Shown: one piece after another, positions 1 through 12,300 of the stretch
Layout: each line of letters begins with the position of its first letter
How positions within the stretch are numbered: position 1 is the stretch's first letter
From: Symbiodinium natans
Lineage: Eukaryota; Sar; Dinophyceae; Suessiales; Symbiodiniaceae
Reading direction: 5' to 3'
DNA: 64,000 bases
Assembly: GCA_905221605.1 (NCBI GenBank)
Contig: CAJNDS010000780.1
Location: 540,602-604,601 of the forward strand
Translations under genes and position numbers: made by a program
Notes under the pieces: model-generated
Told to the model about the DNA's origin: nothing
The model's input: only the letters and a program-made list of their open reading frames with translations
Databases searched by the model: none

Positions 1-1530
1 CAGAGCTTGGAAGGGGTGCAACTACCCAGCGGCCTACGGAGCTTGATCTTCAGCGCCAGTTTCAACCAAAGCTTGGAAGGGGTGCAGCTTCCCAGCGGCC
101 TACAGACCTTGACCTTCGGCACTTATTTCAACCAGAGCTTGGAAGGGGTGCAGCTTCCCGGCGGCCTACAGACCTTGACCTTCGGCTATGAGTTCGACAA
201 GAGCTTAGCAGGGGTGCAGCTTCCCAGCGGCCTACAAACCTTGACCTTTGCATTTGGGTTTAACCAGAGCTTGCAAGGGGTGCAGCTTCCCAACGGCCTA
301 CAGACCTTGACTTTCGGCTTTCATTTCAACCGGAGCTTGGAAGGGGTGCAGCTTCCCAGTGCCCTACAGACCTTGACCTTCGGCTATCGTTACAACAAGA
401 GCTTGGAAGGGGTGCAGCTTCCCAGCGGCCTACAGACCTTGACTTTCGGGCATGATTTCAACCAGAGCTTGGAAGGGGTGCTGCTTCCCGGCGGCCTACA
501 GACCTTGACTTTCGGAAATAAATTCAACCAGAGCTTGGAAGCGGTGCAGCTTCCCAGCGGCCTACAGAACTTTTCCTGTGGTCATGATGTCAGCCAGTGC
601 TTCGAACGCGGGCAGCTTCCCAGCAGCCTACAGACCTTGACCTTCGCCCCTCATTTCAACCAGAGCTTGGAAGGGGCGCGGCTTCCCAGTGGCCTGCAGG
701 CCTTGACCTTCGGCGACAAGTTCGACCAGAGTTTGGAAGGGGTGCAGCTTCCCAGCGGCCTGCAAACCATGACCTTCGGCAGATTGTTCAACCAGACCTT
801 GGAAGGGGTGCAGCTTCCCAGCGGCCTACAGACCATGATTTTCGGCGCCAGCTTTAACCAGAGCTTGGAAGGGGATAAGCTGCCCAGTGGCCTGCAGACC
901 TTGACCTTCGGACGTTTTTTCAACCAGAGCTTGGAAGGGGTGCAGCTTCCCAGCGGCCTACATGCCTTGACCTTCGGCGATGAGTTCGACCAGAGCTTGG
1001 AAGGGGTGCAGCTCCCCAGCGGCCTACAGACTTTGACCTTCGGCAGATTGTTCAACCGGAGCTTGGAAGGGGTGCAGCTTCCCAGCGGCCTGCAGACCTG
1101 GACCTTCGGACATAAATTCGACCAGAGTTTGGAAGGGGTGCAGCTACCCAGCGGCCTACAGACCTTGACTTTCGGCCATGATTTTAACCAGAGCCTGGAA
1201 GGGGTGCAGTTTCCCAGCGGCCTACAGACCTTGACCTTCAGCAATGTTTTCAACCAGAGCTTGGAAGGGGTGCAGCTTCCCAGCGGCCTACAGACCTTGA
1301 CCTTCGGCCGTTTTTTCAACCAAAGCTTGGTAGGGGTGCAGCTTCCCAGCGGCCTACAGACCTTGACCTTCGGCTTTCGTTACAACCAGAGCTTGGAAGG
1401 GGTGCAGCTTCCCAGCGGTCTACAGACCTTGACCCTCGGCGACAGCTTCGACCAGAGTTTGGAAGGGGTGCCACTTCCAAGCTCCTTACTGCGTTTCTCC
1501 TCGCGCATGTTTAAGGTACACACCTCTTAA
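1..1530 (+). CDS. FNIP/LRR-like tandem-repeat protein, 5' end cut by window
   Basis: The frame is open from base 1, so the start lies upstream; it ends with TAA at 1528-1530 after 509 codons. The protein is about 23 tandem copies of a 22-residue unit (66 bp) with consensus LEGVQLPSGLQTLTFG plus xxFNQS. The regular leucines and the LP..L..L.FG..FNQ pattern match FNIP repeats, a leucine-rich-repeat relative that is common in Dictyostelium and very common in dinoflagellates; such repeats form solenoids that bind proteins. The two residues after TFG vary most between units, so they probably form the exposed variable face. The last unit decays into a short tail ending in KVHTS. No signal peptide or membrane segment is visible in the part present. 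The unit near 565-610 is the most diverged. No partner can be inferred. Confidence 0.8.
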   Translation, partial: QSLEGVQLPSGLRSLIFSASFNQSLEGVQLPSGLQTLTFGTYFNQSLEGVQLPGGLQTLTFGYEFDKSLAGVQLPSGLQTLTFAFGFNQSLQGVQLPNGLQTLTFGFHFNRSLEGVQLPSALQTLTFGYRYNKSLEGVQLPSGLQTLTFGHDFNQSLEGVLLPGGLQTLTFGNKFNQSLEAVQLPSGLQNFSCGHDVSQCFERGQLPSSLQTLTFAPHFNQSLEGARLPSGLQALTFGDKFDQSLEGVQLPSGLQTMTFGRLFNQTLEGVQLPSGLQTMIFGASFNQSLEGDKLPSGLQTLTFGRFFNQSLEGVQLPSGLHALTFGDEFDQSLEGVQLPSGLQTLTFGRLFNRSLEGVQLPSGLQTWTFGHKFDQSLEGVQLPSGLQTLTFGHDFNQSLEGVQFPSGLQTLTFSNVFNQSLEGVQLPSGLQTLTFGRFFNQSLVGVQLPSGLQTLTFGFRYNQSLEGVQLPSGLQTLTLGDSFDQSLEGVPLPSSLLRFSSRMFKVHTS

Positions 1531-1899
1531 ACAACTCTGAGGTCGCAAATGGAAGTTTGTTCCGGAGGGGCACGCGTCACAGCGCAAAGCCTTCATGGCT
1601 CAAATTCTGCAGGAATGCGAGAGTCCGGGAGTGAATCAGAGAGCAGGTCTAAACCTTCTAAGCCCTAACCCCGGAACCTACTATCCTAACTACGTAGGCA
1701 GTTGGGACATTTGATGTTTTCCCTGATTGGGTTTGAGAGGATGATGTTCAGGAATGTTTTTTTTAAAGGGTTTGAAGGGCCATCCAAGCCAAAGCCACGA
1801 CCCTGCTTCAATTCTAAACCCCGCCCTCGGCGATCGGCGGGGATTCGGGGTCAGGGTGTTACGGCGCATGCTTGCCTCTCTATGGCGTCCTTAAGGGGG

Positions 1900-2028
1900 C
1901 AAGCACCTAGGGAACCTTAAGGAAGCTTCGGGAGCCTGAGGGAGTACTCGTATTGGGGAGTATCAGGGAGCTTTGGGTTACATACCCCCCCTACTCCCTA
2001 AGCTTCCCGAAGGTTTCCTCGGTGCTAG
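1900..2028. repeat. Imperfect inverted repeat, possible hairpin or MITE-like relic
   Basis: The arm at about 1900-1931 (centred on CACCTAGGGAACCTTAAGG) is similar in reverse complement to the arm at about 1997-2028 (centred on CCGAAGGTTTCCTCGGTG), with several mismatches. The loop contains a further small repeat of GGGAGTA/TACTCCC. No transposase is seen nearby. Confidence 0.45.
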
Positions 2029-3218
2029 CCCTGTGAAGCCGGGTTGCAAGTTGAGCCTTTTGTAAAACTCGGAAATAGGTTTCAAGATACGGTTTGGAGT
2101 TGAACGTTTGGGGACAAAATAGGTCGATGGTCCTAATTCCTAGACCCTACACCCTTTGCTTCCTAGGGTAGTTGCATGGTCCCTCCTTATGGGCGCGGAA
2201 TATCTAGTATAGTTCAGAACCCTTTAAAGAAGGCAAGAAGAAGAAGAAGAAGAAGCTCGCGACGGGTGTAGCCTTGCCCTCATCGAAAAATGCCATGCGT
2301 TCCCCCACGAAGGGCGCAACGGCATCTTAAAGGGGCAAAGGCCTACCTCCATAACGAGACCTCACTTGGGTTGGTAGTGCTGCTGCGCCAAGCCCTCGAA
2401 TTGGACATGAATAACCCAGCGTGAGACAAAACCGTCATGACGAGAAAAGGCCGAAAAGGGGCCCCTTCCGCCACACCCCCGATATGGTTTTGGGAGGGTC
2501 ATCACAGCCAGGGTTTGGGCATTTTACCTTTCCCCCCCATCACACACACACACACACTGACTGAACAAGAGTGGGCCCCCCGGCGCTTGTTCCCCAGCTG
2601 ACACAACGACTCACCACCTCCCGCCGCAACCAACACAGCCCTTAATAGACACTCAGGGCCTCAGGGTCACTGACCTGCAATGGAAAAGCGCCGCATGATC
2701 CAAGACCGGTCGCAAACCGCCGACCACACGGGTTGCCCCCAGCCCGTTGTTAAGGCCCGTGATTCCCCAAGGAGGATCCCAAACGCTAAAGCGTCGGGAC
2801 CCAACCACCCTAAGGGATTGGGCCGAAATGAACGTCCATCCCGCCCCCGTCTAACATGAGAAAAGGCCGGTCTCACCAACAATCCTAGCATGCAAGCTAG
2901 GAGGCTCTCTGAGAGGGTTGGGGCTTGGCCTACTTTCCGTATGACTCGATACCAAGAGCCTCCACACGAACCACAGGACAAAGACAGTCGCCCGGAGACG
3001 TTGTGGGCACATGTGAGCCCCAGACCCAAACAAACTCGAGATCGATACGTTCCATGCACCTTCTCGTCTACACGGCCACAAAGGCCTCAGCCGAAGCCCG
3101 TTCTGCTGCCAAGGCCTGGCATATCCAATCTCAGGAAGCTTTGGCAGCAACGCTGTGCTGAAGAGGCCGAATGCAAGTTTGCCCAGCCAGACTGCGCGGC
3201 TTTGTTAATCATGTCATA

Positions 3219-3219
3219 G

Positions 3220-3255
<36 letters not shown>
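3219..3255. repeat. (TA)n microsatellite
   Basis: Alternating TA with one G interruption near its middle. Confidence 0.9.
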
Positions 3256-3388
3256 TCATTCAGTCCACATGAAAGCCTGGAGCCTCAGTCCCTCATCAGC
3301 TTGACTTGTGAGTGCTTCCCTGGCAGGAAGATGCATGGAAGGATGGTGCTTCCCCAGCCTGTGACCTCCCTTCTGTTTATTCTTCTAG

Positions 3389-3472
3389 GACGAAATGGAC
3401 CTGATCTTGAAGCTCGAAAGTTCGACGTTGCACCTTGAAACTGTTCAGCAATGCAGCTGGAAACGAACTCGG
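3389..3472 (+). CDS. Candidate internal coding exon, unknown protein
   Basis: A pyrimidine-rich tract ending TTCTTCTAG precedes a first exon base G, and 28 open codons run to a GC donor at 3473. The translation begins DEMDLILKLESSTLHL and reads like an amphipathic helix. The acceptor matches the AG|G rule seen in the two conserved genes of this window. No family was recognised, and the neighbouring exons were not placed; the exon at 4056 could belong to the same gene, but the phases do not prove it. Confidence 0.4.
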
Positions 3473-3989
3473 GCAAGCCCGAAGCCCTTTCGACCTGCTT
3501 AGCTGACTTGACCGTGTTTGATACGACCAGCATGGGCAAGCTTTGGTTTCTTTTCGGACGTATGTGAGTGGTGGGTGCCCTCCTCCAAAACCAAAACTTC
3601 CAAGTCTTATGTGCAACTCTGATTCGGTGCTGAGCTGCTTGCTTGCAGCTGCTTGTTCGCATCGTGCCTTCTAGGAGTCATAGGGCCTCCCACCAAGTCC
3701 GGGGACGTTACAACGTTGGGCTTAAGACGCACGTCAGCACATGATTCAAGCCCCGAAAGTCCTTAAAGAAATGTCAAGGAAGATCCCAAGACCTCTTTGC
3801 CGCAAGACTTCGAGTTCCTAACCTCTTGTACGGAACCTGCAGAGGTATTTGCGGCAAGGAGCCCATCGCCACAAAGCCTTCAACGTGCGGACTCGGCGCG
3901 CCTTGCGAGGCATCGGTAGCGACCGCTACACTTGGGGACGACTTGCTTAGAGCTGCTGGCCAAATTCTCATGTCGATGTGATCTCCATA

Positions 3990-4035
3990 TTGTATATCTA
4001 TATATACACACACACACACATATATATATATACAT
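3990..4035. repeat. Mixed TA/CA microsatellite
   Basis: A TATA run, then (CA)n, then (TA)n, just upstream of the candidate exon at 4056. Confidence 0.85.
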
Positions 4036-4055
4036 GAATATTTATTTTTGTTTAG

Positions 4056-4147
4056 ACGAGATAGCCGAAGGGTGCTGGGTTCCCCGAGGATCGATCCTCG
4101 CGCTGCTCGCGGCCAATGTACAGTACCGCAAACATCCCCAACTCTTT
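4056..4147 (+). CDS. Candidate internal coding exon, unknown protein
   Basis: It follows a T-rich tract ending TTTGTTTAG and is open to a GC donor at 4148. The translation, with two bases completing the first codon, reads EIAEGCWVPRGSILALLAA and then VQYRKHPQLF. It is leucine- and alanine-rich, like one turn of a helical repeat. The first exon base is A, which departs from the AG|G rule and lowers confidence. No family assigned. Confidence 0.35.
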
Positions 4148-7100
4148 GCTGCTTCTATTTGGCTAGCTGGTTATATCCCAGCATTCTCAACGCGAAACCC
4201 CAGCCCCCAAACCCAAGAATATCCCAAATGAACCCAGCGAGTTGATCTAGCTTTTCTAGGCCCGTCTGGAATACTCAGTTTAGGGTACCAAACAGGGCCC
4301 AGAATCAGACCGACCCCGAAATAACAAAGTTCGAGCTCAGGAACATATCAATGCTTGTGGCTACACGGTGTGTGCTTTTTCTGTCGCTCCCAGCCCAGAA
4401 GAACCTGAGCCCTACTGTACGGCCATGTGCGCGGCCTTAATCTGGGCGTAGGCTGCCGAAAGCCCGAATCAGTCGCAACGCGCACCCTGAAAGAATCGTC
4501 CGAGGTGACCCAGCACATGCAAGTAAATCCCAGTTGGTGGGGGAAGAGCCTAAGGCATGACTTCGGCATGATTTGGGATGACGTAAGCGTTTGCCTGCAT
4601 GACAGCGCAATCTTTGGCTGCCGAACTTGCAACCTCTGCTTGAGGCCTCCGCCACTCCAGAAACACGGTCTCAGCCTAGCCAGCCGGGTGACACAGTTGG
4701 GAGGGGGGAGCTGGGGGTAAGGATGTTTAGGCAAGACTTGAATGTAAGCCACACACACACACTTGACTTGACTTGACAGCATTCGTATGCGTACATACAA
4801 GCTGAGACAGGGCCACAGGTGTGTGCGATTGAACGGCGTTCGCTGCACCCTCCCCGGCAAAACTAAAGGAGGGCACGAGTCGGAACAAGTTTGATTTTCC
4901 CTCCTATAGCTGAACTTTTGAACCCCGGTTTTGCATAGTTTTGTAAGGTCTTGAGAGGTATACCTAGCTAAGGCCAATGATTAGCATCCAGAATTCGAAG
5001 GGGCTCTTCTCTACATCGCCGAGGAATCTTCAAGAATCTAGAGCGAGAGGCTGAACCGAAAATGTGCCTCCAGAAGCGAGGGCTTGTTGGCCGCTGAGTA
5101 ATCGCCCTAGCCACGAAGCGAGGTTGCCTGCAACGGTGGCCCTGGCAAAGGCATCAAAAGTCGCCGCGAGCCCCAGGTGCTGAAGGGATCCGGCCTGACT
5201 AGGGTTCCCAGAGGTACCTTTTTTCGTGGGGGAGTCTCCCCTGAAAAAGGATTATAACTCATAGAATTTCAACAAGGCTCTTGGTTTACTTGGGGCTAGG
5301 GCTAGGCTGAGGACGCAGCCGAGGATGAGCGTTCGGTGCTTTCATGTGCTGTCGAAACAACAAAAGGAAGATAGCTCGACGGCCCCCGCAGCGCATCGAA
5401 TACTTTTAAGGGGGAGGTTCTTTGTTCAGAATGACGGTGCTTTAGGGCGGAGCATTGTTCCAGAGTGCGCACTTTGGGCTGCAACTGGGAAATGCTTGGC
5501 CTCAGGGCGTCTCTTTAAGGTTTGCACCCCGAAGATATCTGAAGATGTTAAACCCGAACCCGGCTGAGAAGTGCGGCAGATTCTTGTGCCGTTCGTGGGA
5601 AGCTTAAGGCTGGTACCCCTGCACCCAGCAAGTTGTCTGCCCAGGAGCCATCAGCTCGAGAAGGATCTTCGCGGAGAACGACGCTCGCAACCCAAGCTTG
5701 TCAAGCACGAAGGGTGTCAATTGATTTGGGTTTTTCAAATTCTAGATAAGCCTTGTGGGCTTGTGGGCGGCTATCTGGCGCTGCCAGTTTGAACGAGGGG
5801 CCCACTGACAGACCTCAAGTATTGAGCCCACGACTCAGAGGCGATGCTGTATGGCAACTTCATCAAGCCGGGGTAGGCAATGTACAGCTGCAAATCTAAT
5901 CCGGGTTCCAGAAGGATCGAAGGGCACAACCAATAGACAACAACCTTTGCGGATGGAGATGGAGATGGAGTGGTTTGGGTTCATTACACGGCTGGGATTC
6001 GGGGTGAAGCCCATGAGGAGTTCATGTCCCACTGTGGCACCGGAATGGCCTAAGTACTGCCGGCCCAGGCCTTTGTGGGCACGCGCCTTAGCCAGGTCTC
6101 CAAGATAGGGTGATCGATTGGCACACTTGTGGTTCCCGAATAAAAAAAGGGACACCTTGCAGAGAGCGTCGCAGGCTGACGGCAGGTCGTTGTTTGCAGC
6201 TTTCCCCCACTTCCTAGAAGGAATCTTGTAACGCCTTGAGCCCTGAAGACTCTTGTTCGGATGAGGCACAGCAGATCTACGCACTTCCTGAATTCGTGCA
6301 GCGCAGGGCAGAGATGACGAACACGCGGCACCACTGTACAGCAAGTGCTGCCTCAGACTCGGAGGTTAGGACCTCTTTGAGAGAGGTCTGGAATGCTTAA
6401 CGCAGTCTTAAAGCTTAAAGTTGGATTGTAGAATTCGATGTTGGAGTTCGGAGGAGGTGCGGGAAAGTTTCTGGCATGGAAAGAAGATACCGAAGGCGAA
6501 TCATATTTATCGTGAAGCCCGGCTTCGGCATCCGGGCATCCTGTGTGGATGTAGGGTGTTGGTATAGAGAACTCGAAGCAGAAGCTTGTAGACGGTTGGC
6601 AAGAGCATTCTTCCACAGACTTCTGCTCCGAACTTGCACCGAGCCTAGTCTTGCAAGGCAAATTCGATCTAGTTTTTTAGCGATTGCAAATGAATCCCAA
6701 TGCACCCGGAGCCCAATTCGTGGCACACGTGTCGGCCACAGGCTACGCCAGCGCAGAAATGAAAGCATCAGCCTTGTGTGAACTCTGACTCCCCAACTCG
6801 CAACTACCACGACTCGCAGGCTGAAAGCTGCATGCACCATCGCCTACAGTCCAGAATGCCCAGAACCTTCAGGCCGTATAACACAGAGAAGGCCCGTAGC
6901 TGCCGTAGCTTCACAAAAGCCTGCAGGAACTTGACGAGGGCATGCTGTGCCTGCCACCGCTCCTTTCGGCTGAAGTAGACTTCAACTTCCGGCTCCCATC
7001 CATAGGCGCGGGCTGTCTTGTGCGTAAAGATTTTAGTACCCTAAAACGGAAACTGGATTCAGAATAAGAGGTTTAGGTAAGTTTAGGTAAACACCGAGAG

Positions 7101-7736
7101 AGGTGGTTCGGGATTGGGACCAAGGCTGGGGCCTTCCAGTACAAAATTGCCAGCCACTGCCCATGCCCGTACCTCCATTTCTCGGTATGTGGCCTTCATG
7201 GGTTCAAGGATTTAGGACTTCCTCCTGGGGGCTCATGGGTTGGCACATGCAATTGTGTCAGATTGGCTCAACGGGAGGTGAGAGTGCCCGTGGGAAGATA
7301 CCCTGATGTCTAGACACCTTCCGGACGCAGCTGCTGCCGAATTAGATTCTAGACTTTGGGCATTCTTGCCGGTTGAGTTTTCCAGAAGGTCATAGGTGGC
7401 CTCGGGAAGGCTTGGCGATTTCTTGCGCAGGTGGGCGTTGGGTGAAGACCATGGGTGACTATGAGGTCTACCAGGCCCACGCTGCTTTATGTTAGGTAGG
7501 AGCTGAAGCCTCAACCCCCCCCCCCCAAAACCCTCCAGTTCTTTAATTAGTCCGAATCTCGGCTCGGTTTCACATGCAGCCCTCAAGTCCCAATCGGACA
7601 TCCACTGCTCGATGTAGGTCACTTGGGCAGGCCAAATCTACTGTAAATTGCCGGTGAAGATTTGAAGGATTCGGGTCTGCATATCGGTTTGGGTGCAGGA
7701 TGTCGGGGATGCCCTCTATCCGTATAATTACAATGC
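4148..7736. other. No supportable gene
   Basis: The frames here are short, overlap on both strands and carry no recognisable motif. I see no RNA gene. A C12 run lies just within it at 7515-7526. Confidence 0.4.
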
Positions 7737-8110
7737 GGCAAGGGGAGTGTAGACAGGAGAGAAGGAGAGAGAGACTTGCCCGACAAGAAGGAGAAAAAGA
7801 TATAGCGAGCGAGGTAGGAAGGGAGGGGAGCTTCTGCCTCAAAGGCGAGAGCCAGAACAAGAAGAAGAAGAAGAAGAAGAAGAAGAAGAAGAAGAAGAAG
7901 AGAAGGACAGAGAGAGAGAGAGAGAGCGCGAGCGAGCGAGAGGAGTGCAGAAGAAGCATCAGAATAGTAAAATTTCAGTCTGACGAAGACAAGGATGAAG
8001 AAGAAGGAGAAGAAGAAGAAGAACTGAGTGAGCGTTAGAGCATTGGACAGACAGAGACAAATGTGAAGTGGCAGAGACGGAAGGCAAAGAAAGACAACAG
8101 CAGAGAGCCG
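7737..8110. repeat. Purine-rich tract with (GAA)n core
   Basis: About 370 bp with strong G/A bias on the + strand, including an uninterrupted GAA array at about 7860-7902 and GA runs at 7911-7926. The 112-codon + frame across it (lysine/glutamate-rich) is explained by the repeat. Confidence 0.85.
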
Positions 8111-8165
8111 GAGACGCCATGCGTAAATGTAAACGTGCTAGGAAAAATCCGACATCCTTCAATCG

Positions 8166-8444
8166 TTGTCCCCAGCCTTCAAAGCCTTGAGAATTGGCGC
8201 TGTCCAATGTATGCAAACCACCTCCCGTAGACTCGACCCAAACCTCAACCGACGTGCCCTCAGTTGGACTCGCCCAAGAGGAAAAGGCCTCCGCAGGGGA
8301 GGAGTCGTTCGGATGGGCAATACGCTGGGCTGCGTGGTCAGTGAAGGTATACAAGTTCATACTGGGCACTGCAGCTTTTCGGAGGCAAGCGCACCCTGCA
8401 ACGAGATGTGCCACAAAATCCCAAGCCCAAGTCGGGGAGGCCAC
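8166..8444 (-). CDS. Weak candidate exon on the minus strand
   Basis: On the minus strand an AG|G acceptor at 8445 is followed by about 90 open codons of fairly even composition, including MNLYTFTDHAAQRIAHP. It is one of few minus-strand frames that read like protein. A + frame of similar length overlaps it, and no family was recognised, so it may be chance. Confidence 0.25.
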
Positions 8445-9399
8445 CTCCAGTGGACATCATGAGCTTCACCGTGTCCAGAAAGCCCCAGCCTTCAGTAAAG
8501 AGTTTGGGGATTGTTGGGGTGTTGTGCTGGTGATTCATGACTTTGCGTCTCGGATGCAACAATACTAGGCCGTCGCCCTTGGTTTGTGATTACCGTGTTC
8601 TACATTCTAGATGTCACTTTCCATCATACATTTTACGCATACAAACACACACAAGTCTTGTTGGTCAGTGGGTTCTGACCTCAGCCTGCGGAACCGACAC
8701 CAGGCCGCGCGGACGCTGTGTAGTTCTGCTGCTGGCGCTGCTTCTAAGCGCTCGCTTTTTCGAACCGCCTGATGGCTCCTTAACGATGTAGCACACGTGA
8801 CTGCGATCTTCACGCCGCAAAGGCCCTACCAGGCCCTATAGGCTGCACCCCAGAACAACAGCCTCAGCACCAGGCCTCGACCCCGCAAGCCACCCAAAGT
8901 CATGGAGCCCCACACTACAAGAGGCCCCAAAACGAAACCACCCACCTGCCATGAGCAAGCGGCCGGCGTCGCCACTGGGTGGCGCCAGCAAGGCCAGCCG
9001 AGAGGAGGCAGCTGGCTATCGGGATTGTAATGCAGGAGCCTAAACCATTTCCAACGTTATCCCATTATGGTCCCTATGCAAAATCAGATTAATATTATTA
9101 ACTCCACCCATGTCGATATGAGTTGGCCCACACAAACGAACGCACACACACAAAGCATTCTGCTCAAAGTGGGACAGTAATTTGTAGCAGACACAGACAT
9201 TGAGTAGAGCCTCGGTCTTGCCAAGCGTTTCAAGGATCGTGAACCTGATGCAGCGGAGGAGGAGGACCGAGAGAAGACTTCATTGCGGGGCATTCAATGT
9301 TGAAAACTTAAGTGTTCTTGCATTGAGTTTGTTTTGGGGCCCGCGTCTGCGGTGATTCAGGGTGCTTAGACGACCATTCGTACTTCGAGCTGGTTGCAG

Positions 9400-12300
9400 G
9401 AGGTGGCTGCTGGCATGGTAGGCCCATGCGACGACGCGTATTTCGAGGCTTCGTGTGAATTTGCCTACAGAGTGGGTGTTTACCGTTTAACATGCTTGCC
9501 CTCAAACTTATAAGGCTCAATCGCAAGGATGCCCAGTAAAACAGCTCACGCCCCAGCTGCTGCACACCGCACAATCGGGGTTTCCGAGATCCAATTGGCA
9601 CGTGTCGCTGGAGGCCTATGACCAGTTGGACGTGCATGCCTTGATGCTTCGGGACCGCCAAAGGGCTCCTTGTCATTGTAAGTTTGGCTTACGGGCTTGT
9701 GCCAGAGCACCTTTTTCAATGTTATCTTGGCTTCAAGATGAAGGCACAAGAGTCGAAACAATTCCAAATTTCTACAAGGTACAATGACCGCCAGTAGCTG
9801 AGATCAAGCAACCACCTCCAGGTGTCCTGCTATTTGGCAGCGATCCGCCTGAACAAGGCGCCAGCTTGAAGCCTCGGATTCGTCACTCGCAGTTTCGCAA
9901 GGATTTAGGGAATGTTAAGGCAAGGGTTCTGACCTTCGGAGAAGATGTGGCCCCCTTTAGAAGTACAGCCGTGATTCAGTGCTACTGTACCAAGGGCATC
10001 AGCTCGCAAGCTATACGTAGCCGAAACAACCGTGCCACCTCTTGGTTACGTTTGCACTTTGGCTGCAAATGGCATGCAGCCAAGTTTTATACGCTTGGAT
10101 AACTTTGAATGCAGCGGTTTCGTCAGCTTACCGCAGGCGTCGATCGAGAACCGGCTCGTCCTTGATGTCGGTGCCGGAAGCGGAGTGTTGAGCATGTTAC
10201 TGCGAGTGCATGGTATGGTGACGTATGATGCACAACGTCGTGCTGCCTGATGGTGGAGGCTTCAGTCGTGTCCTATATTCACGGCATTAATTAGCGATGT
10301 GCATCCCCAAATCCTTCATTTCCTTCGCCACGATTCCGCCATGCACCTGGAAGCCTGTGTTAGACTGTTAGCCATGTTCGGCTTAGGCTTGGGTGTACCC
10401 GAATAGAAGTGACAACGAGTAAGTAAGCCCTCAGCTAGCATGTTCTTTCGACTGGTGCCTTTGGTCGCCGCAAGACGCTCAAACCCTTCAGCTGACCCCG
10501 AGGCTCGTGGCCAAGCACGGCGCTGCCCGGCACGTGTACGCCGTGGAAGCGGTTCCTAGGCCATTGTGAATTCCGCGGCTTTATTCTCGAGGTTTCTTCT
10601 TTCTTCTTGTTCTTCCGGTAGTGGTATTTCTACTTTGTGTGCTTGGCCATCCCTGAGCTTAAGACACCTTCAAATAGCATCCAGTTTGAGGTGCCCGGCA
10701 TGGCGGCGCTGGCAAGACGCCTAGTGCAGCGCCCACTGGGCAACAATTAGACGCAGAGGGATTGCGATGGATTAAGGTGTCGAGGGCTTGGGTTTTTTGA
10801 ACATGTTTGTTTGTTTGTTCGTATTGCATGTGTACGTGCATGTGTACGTGTATGTAGTTCTACATGTCCTTTTTTCTTGCAGGCTGAGTCGAATTCAGAA
10901 TGCTCAGGAAGGCCCAAGCTAAACGTAGAAGTATGTCCTCCACGAGGCGCAGCACAGCTCCTGATCCATCATGGCATGTTCTGTGGAATATCCCTGGCCT
11001 TGAAATCTGAAACATCGAACCCCCAGGCCAGCGCCCAAGAAACGGGCAAATGCGTTTGATTTTTCAGGTGTGCGTGTATATGCACGTTTAATTTAAAATA
11101 TCGCCATCATTAAAGCGCGCATGCATAGCATGCATATGTTACGCTTATAGAGTCTGAAGCGCAGCACTCCTGCTTGTTAAAACGTGCAAGCGCTGCGCAA
11201 CAATCCAAGTTTGTGGGTTCAGCCGAAGGCGAAGCTTCAAGCTGCAACGAGCCCTTAATCAAGACTGGAAAGTGAAGGGGTGAAGTGCCCAAGCGGCCGG
11301 AACCTGCCAGAGGTCCCACAAAGCAGAGCCAGGGTGCTACGCCGGCGGCCCTGACAACTCCCCAGAACCCGCAATTGCCCACAAGCTGCCGGCCTAGGGC
11401 CGAAGACCCTGAAGTAAAAGCTGTTATCGAACCCCCCCCCCCCCTGGTTCGAGTGATCCAAGGCAACGGTTTGGAGGAGCGGGTGACCATCCTGGAAGGC
11501 CGCGTCGAAGATGTCCAACTTCCCGGTCAAGTGGCAGCTCGCTCTCAGGGTGGAGAGGGGGAGCCTTTGCGGGCTTTTGCGGCCTTGGAGCCCCTTGAAG
11601 AAAGGACTTCTCAGTGTTCAAACGCCCAAAACAGCAAGGCAGGGTTTATGGGTTGTCAGGTCAAAAAAACACGCACTTTCACGCTATTGGGTTTGCTGCT
11701 CCACAATGGACCATTCTAGATTCTAGAGGATCCCAGTTGACTCAGCAGTTCAGAATAGGTACCATGATACCTCGGAATCGGCAGCGGAAATTTGCAATTG
11801 ACCGACCGTGCTTGGCAGTGCAGCTGCTGACAGTTAAGCTGCATGTGCCACCACGCCTGAGAGGCCTCCGTCTGGTTCGTGTTCGGATCAACCCCATAAG
11901 TTGAGGGTGGTTTTGTCAGTGCGTAGCATGCAGCAGGACTTTGAGACTTGAAAGCTGTGATGCATCAGCCCTTCAGCCATAGATCGTTCAGTTGGGTTCT
12001 GGGCACACGCCGACCCAGGACCTAGGAGTTGTTCAGATGAAGCCCGCAGGAACGGGAAACCAAGCGTGCAAGTCTCCGCATCCCTCTTCCTCTTTACCTG
12101 ACAGGGGTCCAACTTGTACCCAAACCGGAACTCCGAATGCCCGCATGCCAAGGATACGATCATCTCGGAGTGGATGGGCCCCCTGCCTCTTGCAGGTTTG
12201 CGTGCCCTTCACTTTGCCCCCTCCCCTGAGTCTAGTTAGGTCTTTTGGCCGCCTTAGTGCGACGGTCAATCGCAGGAATGATGTGAACTACGGGAGAGAA

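Larger units (their letters stand above)
1531..3388. other. Non-coding stretch after the FNIP gene
   Basis: No convincing coding sequence. Short frames exist but show no family motif. The stretch holds an imperfect inverted repeat (1900-2028), a short CA run near 2540-2558 and a TA run at 3219-3255. Confidence 0.5.

Noticed and set aside
651-1319. 222-codon minus-strand frame
   Set aside because: It is the antisense shadow of the FNIP-like repeats and shares their 66-bp period.
9350-9394. Possible PRMT exon with DDHSYFE
   Set aside because: It imitates the start of the family, but the following exon 9400-9447 (DDAYFE) has both correct borders and spacing.
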